Source: Eimeria necatrix
Taxonomy: Eukaryota > Apicomplexa > Conoidasida > Eucoccidiorida > Eimeriidae
Assembly (NCBI RefSeq): GCF_000499385.1
Contig: NW_013653541.1
Span: 62,001-126,000, forward strand
Direction: 5' to 3'
DNA: 64,000 bases
Shown: one piece after another, positions 44,201 through 55,472 of the stretch
Layout: each line of letters opens with the position of its first letter
How positions within the stretch are numbered: position 1 is the stretch's first letter
Translations under genes and position numbers: made by a program
The notes under the pieces: generated by a model
Databases searched by the model: none
Seen by the model: only the letters and a program-made list of their open reading frames with translations
Told to the model about the DNA's origin: nothing

Positions 44201-47200
44201 CAGGGAACGCCATCAGATATTACACTTGCCGACGCGTGTCCCCATACATGTGATTACTGTGAAGGTAAGTGAAGCAGGGAAGAAGCAGCAGCAATACTCC
44301 GGGCAGCTGCAGCAGATCGGCGGGGTCTTAGAAAACTGAGCTCTTCAATGAACCAGAAGGATATATCAGGAGCGAGGGCTAAGGGCTTTCACATGGTGTA
44401 TTCGGGTGTGCAAAAACAATATCCAAAACCCTTCGCTCTCACACCGCTTCCTGAGGGCCAGCTGTAGCGCATTACCTGTCCTTTACTGTACTTTGCCTTC
44501 CATGTCTCGCAGAGTCAGTACTAATGCGCCTGCGGCCCCATGTGGACGAGGAGCCGAGTTGCCTTGGCGGCTGCTGCGACAACAAACTCGTGGAGCAAGA
44601 GACAGGTATGCCCCGCTGATACACCAGAATCTTGTTTTGTCCGTACGGGACACCAAGCCAAACTCTTGGGTCTGTCTCCTCTTTAGTGAGGCTGTTGACC
44701 ATATTAAGGCAGGCACAACTGCTGAAAGACTCCTTTCCCCCTTCAGGCTACACCTGCCGACAGATCAAGGATTTCTTAAACGGGGACTGCTCTGTAGAAT
44801 TAGAATCACTTTCCAGTACGCCACTGCCTCCCGAAGTTCCAAAGGGAGCAACTCTCCGAGATGCTTGTCCGTACACCTGTGGAGCTTGCCCAGCTCAACA
44901 ATGTGTTGACAATCCAATGGTGAAACAAATGGGCTACTCGTGCGAGATGCTCATTGCGGCAGCAGAGGGTCGGGGAGGCTGCGAGGCTCTTCTAGCATCT
45001 CTCAGCGGAGACGCTCTCCCAGCCGGGGTCCCTCCTACAACGCGAGTCCGGGATGCATGTCTTAAATCCTGCAACGCCTGCCCTCCCTTGTTTCCTGGGT
45101 CTAATGAAACGGAAGGAACAGCCACAACAGGCGGCGCAGCAGCTGCTACTCACTGCTTTGACGATGGCCGCCTGCCGCAGTTGGGTTATTCTTGTGCAAT
45201 GCTTCTGGACTTTGCAAGTAAGGGATGCGAAACAACTCTCGGCGAGCTGCTGCCTCAGTCCTTGTCGCTGCCTAGCCATCTGCACCGCCACGACATGATC
45301 AAAGACTTCTGCCCAAAAACATGCGGGCTTTGTGGAGACCCTCTAGGGGTTGGAGGAACAGCAGACACCGCTGGAAGGAGAAGAAAATGCAGTAACAATC
45401 CAATGGTTGAGCGGGCTGGACTCAGTTGCAATCTTCTCGTTAAGGCATCTCCACTTGGCTGCAATGCCAAGCTGGCAGATCTCAGCGACGACCCGCTTCC
45501 CCCTGGGGTCCCTCCGAGCACCACCGTGCGGGATGCATGCATGCTTGATTGCGGAGGCTGTATTGACGTCCCCACTTGTTTTGATGGCTTCCAGAATGGA
45601 GATGAAGAGGGCATTGACTGTGGCGGTCGTTGCAGGCCCTGCGCTCCCTGCGATCCCTCCCCCCTCAAGGCCCTAGGTGATGGCGTTATCCAGGAAGGAA
45701 GAGGCACCGCTCACGGTGCTACCCGTCGGCTGTCGTGCCGTGCAGATTTCGTGCGCGTGGCTGGAAGAAACGGAGAAGAAATCATCTGCCAGGATGGAAC
45801 GTTCAGCAAGCCCAAACTCCGATGCGAAACCAGAGCTGTCAATGTCCAGTACATCAAAGCGTTCATAAGGAATGCAGGAGTAAGCGCGCTCAAGCTCACG
45901 CAGATGCTGTATGAAATAGAGTCATATTTGGGTGCCACAGACAAAAATTTCCAGCCATAAGACTCCATGAATTTAGAGCTTTTGCATGTCAAACCTCCAG
46001 TATGATCTTCCCGCGAGACGAATGTTGACAATGGGCACGGACGGTAATGGCCGTCTCCCACAAAAAGAAAAGTGTCTTTCTTCTGCACTGCACAAGCTGC
46101 AGCCCTTCATATCTCTCCAATTTTTACGCGAGTGGAGGCCGCGTGGCTATTATAAGGGCGGCTGTTGCTGCTGCTATGTGCGGGGGACGTTACCTCTGTC
46201 GCAGGACCTACAGTACGGAGCTGTCCCTGCTTTGTTTGCTGCATTCTCCTCGGCGCTGAGAGTGCAGCCGCCAGACGAGCTGCGGCTGCTGGCAGTTGGC
46301 CTTGATCGGCGGGATGGTGGCGGTAGAGCGTCTTTAGTTTGTGAGGATGACCCTCGTGTTGCCGAAATGGGTTACAGCTGTTCTATGATGGAAGCGTTCT
46401 GCGACTCTAAACTACACGACCTGGCTGCAGCCCAGAAAAAGCAGCTTCCAAGCTGGCTTCCAAAGGAAGCAAAGGTCAAGGACGCATGTAGGAAAACGTG
46501 CGGGGCTTGTGGTAGGTTCAAAAAAATTGTGGAATTACAAAAGCCCCTACCGATTGATTCTGTTTTACGCTGCATCTTGGCACAGACTATCCCCCTGTCA
46601 TTCAGCTCCAAAAAGATTGAAACTATCATGCTAAGCTTGCCCGTATTCGTGCCTTTCGTTCATCTCTTCTGCCACTAAAGCAGTCGAACTTCTTTTTCGT
46701 GCGAGCTGTCTTTCCTTGCCTCTATAGATAGCCGTCGTCGCCTTCAGGCTGTTTCGGGCTCTCCGCTGTCTTCTCTACCATTGCTTATCGACGCTGGGGT
46801 TGTGTGGACTCGAACAGCTGTGCCATTTTCAAGCATGCTGACAGATGACCTTCCCGAGCGGTTCCTTGCGGCATTGAAGCAACAGTTTATACAGCGGGGA
46901 GTGACCCTGGTAGATCCTACGGACAAATCCCTTGTCTCAGCTGCTACTGCGCTCACGACCCGCCCTTTTGCGTTTGCCATTGAAGGCGTAGAACAAAGGA
47001 AGCTACCTGCAGCCTTATGGGACGGCGGATTTGGTTCATACTCCCCCGCTTCACATTCCAAGGCTATTTTTGCAGCAGCTGGGCTCCCCATACCTTCGTC
47101 TCAATCTCTAGAGCTGCCTCAGCTTCCTGACAGGGAAGGGAAAAGGCCGGGTCCCCCTTTATATGCCATAGTGGATTACTCATTCGGAGAAGAGGCTCCA

Positions 47201-50200
47201 GTGCTCCTGCCCCTCCCACCCGGTGTCAGCAGCCTTCGTGGCGCATGCTTTGACCCGCTAAGCTACAGAGCTGACGCCAACAGCTGCTGCGGCCTTCAAG
47301 AAGAGCTTCAGGTATGTTAATGCATGCTGTCAGCCTGCACGTGACCGGGGATTTCCTATTTGGCTTCGAATTCTACATGATCCTGGTTGCTGCGAAAGTA
47401 CATGCTGCTGATACGTTGAAATGGATGCTTTTTGTACGGGCTAATGCGTTTTATATCGCCAGTTGCGAATATACAGCACTTGTAGATGCTACCCGAATCT
47501 CCCGCTCCTCTGGAACTGCGCAGCTTCTTCTTGACGGACCATGCGGCGCCTTGCTCTACGGTCGGCGAATGTCACAAGAAACGGTGGCTGCCTTCTGCGA
47601 GAAGCCCGTGGAGGGACGGTATTGCTGGGCCTCTTTTCTTGCCCGCGTGGACGCTCATAAACAGCGCGTTGGGGCCGCATGCAACCTTGTGCAAGCTGTA
47701 GAGGCCGTAGCTGAGGCATGGTGCTACAGGGACCCTATTGATGACCCCGGCAAATACTGCTTCGCCGCAGTTGAAGAGGCACTGGAGGCGGCAGATCTTC
47801 GCGCCTTGGGTTCCAGAACATCAAGTCAGCTTGATGAAATTTGCGGGGAAACTAGCTGCTTTAGAAGCAACCTGAGATACCTCGATAATATGACATTGCT
47901 CCAAACAGCTTGGCAGCTTCTTTATGTACCATCGGAGGAAGCAACGCCAGAGGACTTGTTCGTTTCGTCACCCCATGTTCCTGGAACCTCTCGAAGGCTC
48001 CCCGCAGCCGTAACAGCTCGGCGTCTACACAATAGAGCGGCAATAGACTCTAGTGAAGCCAGAAAGGGGTTCTACCAACATAATCGCCGCCTCGTAGACG
48101 CTCGCGAGAGGGTGCAGCATCAACTGCAGGCAGCAGCCTCCGCCGCTGCTGTGTTCAGTGGTTTGCAGCATCACATTGAGACAAACACTAGATTGCAGCG
48201 GCAAAGAGGCCTCTCGAGCACCAACGGAGCCCCCAGAAGGCGACTAGGTAGCTTGTCGAGGTTCCGGGGACCTCTGACTGACACGCTTGAAGAGGGGCTT
48301 AACCTAGTGTGCACTAAAGTCGAGAACGACTACTGTCAACAGACTCTCGTCCTTCTTGCCCAAGAAAGCCCTATAAGAACCCCGTCTCTACTTTTGGAGC
48401 CCTGTGCTAGCCGCTGTTTCGTGCCGCTTACTGGAGCGGTTGGTGCGATAGTCGAGGCATACGGAGAAAGGCACAGAGACCCATGGCACTCTCTGCTGGG
48501 CTCCGTTATGAGAGCCTATGGGCGGTTCTACTGTGTTAGGAACGAAAGGGGAGATTTCTGTGGGAGACACTTCTTTGACAGATACAGAGCTGCTAACCCA
48601 CACAAAGTTGCTGCCCAGGGGCTAGAGCTGCCGCTTCCTGACTGCCAGTGTCCCCATTCCTTCCTCCAGGTGAGTCATTACGCAAAATGTCTGCTCCTCA
48701 ACGCTAGTTGTTCGCAGATGAGAGGCATTTTGTATCTGCTTTGTGCGCACAGGATGGTCAGTGCGACCCTGAGTGCTTTAATGAAGCCTGTGGGTGGGAC
48801 GGTAAGGATTGTCTCCCTTCATCAATGTTTGCTCAACTGCATGCCGCCGTCTCATCCCTTGTGGAGCCCACGTGCAGCCTTTACCACCCAGATTTTGAGT
48901 GTGGAACCAAATGCTTCAAGCAGTACGAGACAGCTAGGGGACTGGGCGGGAGTGGCTGCTGCCTAGGGATGGGCCTTGATATTTTAGGAGCTGTGGCAGC
49001 TGCTGAGGCCGCGCATCCGCTAGGAGAGATTTCTTGGAAAGCTCGAAGGACTGTAGCCTTTGCAGAACAAGTCTGTGGAGCTTCAGCAGATCGAACATGC
49101 AGCCTTGGTGAGCCTAGGCCACTGCTCCATGTTGAGCTACGTGTTGTTGGACTCAATTCTCACGTCACTTTAACGGATGCAGGAAAAGTTGATGAGATTT
49201 TCAGAGCTCTCAGTACAGCCCTCACAAGAAGGGTAGGGCTTGTGGAGAGGGACGTAGCTCGACATTTCGCTAGGGCAGATCCACGAGGCGTCACTTTGGA
49301 GCTCATCCTTGACGCTGGAAGGGAGCACGCAGTCAGAGTTGCAAAGCTCTTCCAACAACCAGTAAGAACTGCACTTTTCGCTGATTGTGTATTTCTCGGT
49401 AGCGGAGAATCTGCAAATCCTGTCAGCACTTTTCTTTTATGAATGCGCATTCGCTTTTTGGGAGAAGCGCCTCCCATTATCCAAATAACTGCATCTAACG
49501 TTGTGTGTATCACCAATACCTTCACAATGCAGCGGCACGCTGCAATGCAGTGACAACCTGAACGGCATCTATAAGATCTGTGCATGCGACCTGTACTTCA
49601 GGCTTTGGTAAAAGATGTGGAAGCCGCCGCGTTGCGACAGCTGGGCCTTGTATCACTTTCCGCCTACATGGATGCAGGAAATGGCCTCCTTGATGTGGAA
49701 TATGTCCCAGATTCTTTGCAAGAGGAGCAAGTAACCTCGCCCGCTGCAGGCCTTGGGCCGTCTCCTCCAAGGAGGGGAGATGAGGGGCTTCAGGAGCTGC
49801 CGCTTATGATTCCGTCTGAGCCTTGTAGTGAAGCTTCGTTTACATCCCTGGCTCCCCGATACACAGTTCTTGAAAAACCACAATTGTCAGACAAAGGCGA
49901 GCCTGAGGCGGTACTCGTTACATGCGGTCCCGGTTTCTCCGCAATAAGAGGATACGATGCAGACTCAGACCGAGCTGTTTGCGACAATGGCAAGTGGGTT
50001 CTAGAGAATGGCCTCGATTGCCGACGCACTTGCACGAATCCCCCAGATGCAGCACTACACCCTAAAGGAGCATACACGTTCAGCCGACAAGACTCATCAA
50101 TTCGTCATTTGCAAGCAAGCACAGAGCGACTGGCCCGTTATGGAGCACCTCCCAGCGGCAAGACACAAAGTGCTCCTCATGGAAATGCTCTTTATGTGAG

Positions 50201-51341
50201 CTGTGCTGATGGATACGCGGCTGGGCGCGGGCTGGAAGGCTCTTGGCTCAAGTGCACTGATGGCGAGTGGAAGCTGGAAAGGCCTGCCTTTAGCTGCCAT
50301 AGGCTCTGCCCTGCATTTCAGCACCTTGGTGATGCCTACATCGTAACAGGAGAGGGACAGCACCAAGGAGACGAACGTGAAGTGTCGTGCAGCCGAGGCT
50401 ACTATCCGCAGAGGAGGTCGCATCGCCTGGTGTGTTCTGAAGGCAGTTGGCCTGCTCTTCCCTTCAGGTGCTCTCGGGCCATAACTCCTGATCTCAGGGA
50501 GGGAGTTGGAGGCTTTCAAAAGATCCTGCAGCAAATGTTCAGTCGAGAAGGCATTCTTGGTTTTATCGTGTTCACTATTCTCGTCCTCGCCGCCACTCTT
50601 GTTGTGGTTTTATGCTGGCTTTTCCGCTGTCGAGGCCGTGCACATCGTCGGCAGCGGGAAAGAGCAGAAGCTATGCAAGCCTTAAAATTGGCCGGCGTGC
50701 CGATGAACGAATTAGCTGCCGTCGCCAGGGCCCGTCTGTGCATGCACACTGGCTCATCGTGCATGTCTTCTGTGGAGGGCAGCAACTATGGCTCTTCCGT
50801 TCGGTCTCACAAAAAACGCAGGAGCAGGATAGGAAACCGAAGTGATTGTAGTGTGACCAACTACCAAGAAATGGTTGATTTGAGCCGTCGCATACCGGCA
50901 AGACCCCCCGGAGACGCAGTTGTGCCACCTCCAAGTGAAGGAGGGCCCACAGGGCGCAGCAGCAGCCGAGACCCAGATGAATCGACTCCTGTTCCACAGT
51001 GGCTTGCAGAAGAACGTGTCCTTCCTGCCCAGGCAGTCTGTAGAGCTACGGACCCCAGATGCTACTCAGCTGCCCCGGCTACTATAAGTAGTCTAGGTGG
51101 AACTCCAGGATCCTGCAATTCCAGCAGTACTTCTGAAAGCCACCCAGTAGCCAAAGTCCGTCACCAAGCGCCACCTCAATTAGGAGCGCCGTTTGAGATC
51201 TCTTCAGAAGACACAGATGCAGAGGTTGAGCTAATGCACACTCGCGACGAGGAAGCAGAAATCGCAGCTCTTCATGCCACTAGGGCTGCTGGGGAAGCAG
51301 CTGCACAGCAAGGGTTGCCACGCGACGCCACCGGCAACTAA
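35257..51341 (+). CDS. Giant multi-domain TSR/ShKT-like/Notch/sushi type I membrane protein, seventeen exons
   Basis: Exons: 35257-36606, 37301-37448, 37653-38030, 38388-38776, 39142-39631, 39867-40031, 40342-41129, 41327-43205, 43413-43652, 44028-44264, 44513-44605, 44747-45879, 46205-46511, 46728-47311, 47524-48669, 48753-49361, 49602-51341; 11,676 nt, 3,891 residues. Order: hydrophobic leader (131-150), Gln-rich spacer, ShKT-like module and Notch/LNR repeat (310-401), 16 thrombospondin type 1 repeats (about 407-1290) with WSEWSEC-type cores, a second ShKT-like module, LNR and sushi-like domain, ten ShKT-like modules in all after the TSRs (to about 2530) with a third LNR, a CFDGFQNGDEEGIDCGG motif and sushi domain, unnamed F..AL modules, a Cys-paired helical region (exon 15), a fourth LNR, three sushi domains, one span (3629-3652) and a 239-residue tail. 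TSR and sushi proteins of Apicomplexa are typically micronemal or surface adhesins. No VWA domain and no C-terminal tryptophan are seen, so it is not TRAP-type. A start at M117 (35605) would give an ordinary cleavable signal peptide. Confidence 0.92.
37449..37652 (+). other. Probable GC-AG intron 2 of the giant TSR gene
   Basis: The donor GAAG|GCGAGG and acceptor TTACAG|GCC are both phase 1 and join EPDEE-G-QECPALQQERRC, the normal end of a TSR. The only nearby GT of the right phase (CTT|GTTTTC) is a poor donor and would insert extra residues. Confidence 0.55.
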
Positions 51342-54300
51342 GTGGCAGCAGCCCCCTTAGGTTTACGATAACTGAAGCCCAGTGAAGCTTGTCGAGGCGA
51401 TGCAGCTATATGAGCACCACAGCCTTTATTTTAGGCACCGCGCTAGCAGTCAGGCGTTACCTCTTCATGCTTCCCTTGGAGGGCTGGAGTTTTCTGCTAA
51501 TGTTAGGCAGATGTTGAAGCGGCTATGCGGCCAACCCTTTTGTGCTCGTGAATATAATTTCTTTTGGCCAAGAGGACAGGACAGAATGAACTGCATTTAC
51601 ACCAAACCAAGAAACGACATCCAAACATGGGCATTAAGGGCCCTCTGAATTAACAATTGGATCCGTAGAGCACAAAACCCAGCAGTTTCCAGCTTTAGTT
51701 AAGGAATCTACGTTGAGTTTCATATCCTTTCAACAGTATCATAGTCACATAACAGGTAAGGCGTGCATGGAGTGCTCTCACGCAAGTTAGCAGGACTTCA
51801 GTCAACCACAGTCTAATAGAAAATAGAATACCTCTGAATTACATGGCCCGAGGGTCGAAACTCACCGGCAACAGACATAAGCAGAACATATGGGACAGGT
51901 AAACGCCGGCCGTCCCACTGTGGTACGATATACAACCCATACATCATACCTGTGTGCACATCATCGCACCTGCTGTCATAAGCCCAGAGTCAATAACTAA
52001 TGATGTGTTTTGCGGAGGGATGCGGGGGACGTTGGTGATATTATGGTGGTGGCATAGCTACGTAGGGTGGAGTCAGATGAGCTGATGTCACTCGGCGAGC
52101 ACCAGCAAACTTCTTCTCCTAATCACGTCTAAGGGGAGTGCCGCAAAAGGTCCGTCCGTACGTATGAGGCGGTGAAATGTTAAATTAAGTGATTCGAATC
52201 CGCTTCCAACGCAGATGACCAGTGGCCTAAATTGGGGCATGGGTACGCATAACTTGTTGTACGCAGGTATCTTTTCCTTAGGAGTCGCAGTCACGCAAAG
52301 AATGTGAGATGCCAATGAGGTTTATTCTTGTGGTGGATCAGTTGTGCTGCAGGTCCGGTGACCAGATGCATGCAAGCATATCCTGAGCAGTGGGTCTGCT
52401 CTGTTCTAAAACGATCCCGCTGCTATGTGTGAAGGCAAAATAAGAAGCGTTTTTCTTAGGCCATTTGACCCACAAATAACCTCTTACGAGCAGATTGACC
52501 CGGATAAACCCACTAGTGAGTAAGTTCAACGTGAGCTTAGTCAAATTGAAGAATTCAACTGCGTAAAATCTCTTCCATTTTCTCCCCTTTCCCATCTGAA
52601 TTCAACATACAAAGTCTCGGCTGGCATTTTTCTAAACATAAACCCTGCAGTCTCACCCAACCAATCACGGGCTTGCGGTCGATTTCACTTCTCAAAACGA
52701 ACAAAGTGCGAAATTCCTTGGCACAGAGCCTACGGCTCCGTTTATTCTAAGCATTGGTTACACAAGATCAAGTGCGCTACAAAAGCCACACTTTTTGTAG
52801 TGTCTCTTAATTTCACACTCATTCTACCACGCCATAGTTCCCGAAGGTGCTTGCTGCTGGAGGTTGATCCAAGGCAACCTACAGGAAAAGCGCGGGACAG
52901 GTGCGCATTGGTGACTTTTATCTTGCTCGCAATTCCCAATAACGTCTTTTGGGCTCAACTGTTTCCCTGTTAAGGGACCCCAGTGCAGTCTCGTAGTAGC
53001 TACTTGATATGATGCTAAGTAGATCCTTTTACTCGGCTCTGAGGGCTGCCTGCTATATTCAGCGTCCAACTATGTTCTCTGTAAGTTTCATAGAGCACTG
53101 TGCTTGTCGTCTTCTTCCTTGCAGTTTCGCTTTTCATTCCTCCACTCTCGATAGCCCTCAAATCAGTTGGCTGATGCCATGCATAACTCTGAAGTGGGCC
53201 TCCACAGGGCTATAGGCACAGCTTAATGCAACACATGATAGTCCAACAAAAGATAGAAACCGCTTTTGTGGCAAAATATCGAAAGTGGAGGCAAACCCGT
53301 CGACCGTGCCGTCGAGGCCAGTTATCCAAAGTTTCCGCATCCCGCAGCTTCTCGCTTTTCCAGCAACTGCAGCTGCAGCATTTGCCGAACTTCGGATACG
53401 GAGCCCGATAACAGTTTTCGGGGGAGACTTGACCGCGTGCGCGAAGGCTAGAATACTGATATATAGAGCTTACTGGCATCATCGTTTAACAGGCGAGCTG
53501 ATCTACCCTTTGTACTGTGTACCTTACCTGAGGCGGCCATGTTTTATTGTTTTTCACCGATTGCAATATTTGGGGTGCAAGATTGCAACACGTCATTTTC
53601 GTGAAACCCGTTGCTCTGTGGCTCTGCCGCGGCGCCTTCGAATGCTATTTCTGGCCAAGTGGTACCGCTGAAGTCGGCCTCAAAGAGCACTGCGTCTTGG
53701 AGAGCAAAGAATTTCTTCAGCAGGTCGCTGCTTGCCTTGTCCCGGCACCGAAGCCCTCAGACTGCAAACGGGTTTTTGCTAATCTGAAAAGGCCCTTCAT
53801 TCAATCATCTTTCTGTAAACCAACTATCTTCCGGCCCCTCTAGCATGTTGATGGCACAATGTACTTTTCGAGGAGCTGGCCACTCGCCAAGACGCACATA
53901 CTTGCCTCACTTCTAGCATCTTTATTCCTTTATTCGTTTCCCTGTTGCTCGCGACACGCCCAAAAGCTCTCAGAACAACGGCTATTTCTTTTGGTTGTGA
54001 CACTGGTTCTCAACTTGACGGTGTGCTTGACGAGGGACAGCTCGCTTTTCTCGTTATGTGCGGATGCAAAGCTGCTGCGCATTAAGATATCGTTCATAAA
54101 AGCCTCGCTTACCTAGTCTTCTGAACAATGGCTACTATTGCTTTGAGTTCCTAGTATGCGTTGCCTTGAGATGCTTTTTTCCCCAAGAACTGCTGCAATA
54201 GAATATCTAGGGAATTCATCCTACCGAAGTCCCCGTGAGTGCTCTTGTTTTGACTTGAGCAAGAAAACTAGATGAAACACTGTATTAATCGAACTGTCTC

Positions 54301-55472
54301 TCGTGTGAGCTCATAGGTAACAGCCGAGGGGCTCGCCACTGAATTCACATGTGGCGTCTTGGGTTAAGCATTCACAGAACAGTAGAAGGTGATTCTTCAT
54401 TGGTTGAAATGCTAAGAATTGCCCGAAAAATCATGAGCAAAATCGGAGAAATAGACCCCAGGCTTGATCGCAGTGAGGTGATTTTTATCCCGCTATCCTT
54501 CATGAAATATTCTAAGGCGCATCCTGGCCGCTGAAGAAAGCTCCCCATGATGTTCGAAGCAAATTACGGCGAGAAGCGTGCCGCGCTCCTCCTACGAGCA
54601 TAGTGGGGGCGTTTTTAAAAGTATATAAAACGAAACAAAATTTATTTTCACTTATATTCATTGAAAGCTTTGACAAACAACAAAGGCGTGCATAGTTGAA
54701 AACCTTTAGCTGCTAAAAGGCTAGAACAAAAAAGCCACAGAAAACTCTGAGATCCCTTATCCAGAAGCAGCTTAAAAAACTAATATATTCAATGCGCTAA
54801 CTCCCAGAGTAGCTGCTGCATCGAATGAAAACCCAGTGGGATTTCTGGATTTACGAAACGTGCGCACTGGCAGAAACAGATAAATCTCAGGCTCGATGCG
54901 TTATTGAAATTACAAGAAGGTTCGCCTACCTCGTTCCGATTGCTTCTAAAAGCTAATTTGCTCTACGTTGTAGCTGAGAAGTTATTTCTACTCAGTATTG
55001 CGGGCCTTCCTTCGTGCTGGCAGACCCAGCCCCAAGCATAAATACCTATGGCTTCTTGCTTCTGGCATCTGAAACCCTAGTAATAATAGTACATTGCTGA
55101 GCGTTACTCTTTTAAATTGTCTATTTTAGTCAAAGAAGGTGGCTTCCTCGATTCTGTATGTGCAATACTGATGCCGAATATAGCATACCGAGCTGCTGGT
55201 AATCCCCGCGCATGCAACAACAGTTTTGAGCCCTCCGTGAAATCACCCGCTCTTCTCTGTGTATCACATTGCTCTCATGAAAGTATCTGAGTCGCGTCCT
55301 ACTGACAGTTGACGTGACTTGTGGGCACCAATATCTTGCAGTATACAGTACTGTGGGGCCTTCGGTCTCCAGTGGTCCCTTCAGATTTCACTGTTGGCTA
55401 GTCAGTGTGCCCATTTCTTCCTTCACTCTCACCCTCTAGGGGACGCCTGTTGGCGATTTAGCCATCGTGACG
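51342..55472. other. Four-kilobase gene-poor interval
   Basis: No gene with motifs or a convincing exon chain was found between the giant receptor-like gene and the TSR1-type gene. Protein-like stretches at 53266-53451 and 53547-53790 in different frames could be a decayed or unmodelled gene. A 'GATTCGAATCC' string at 52191-52201 resembles a tRNA T-loop, but no clover leaf surrounds it. The promoter of the gene at 55473 should lie near the right end. Confidence 0.5.

Noticed and set aside
35257..51341. Identity as a TRAP/CTRP/MIC2-type gliding adhesin
   Set aside because: There are TSRs and one membrane span, but no VWA domain and no terminal tryptophan or acidic gliding-type tail end.
52191..52201. 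GATTCGAATCC, resembling a tRNA T-loop
   Set aside because: No acceptor, D or anticodon stems can be formed around it on either strand.
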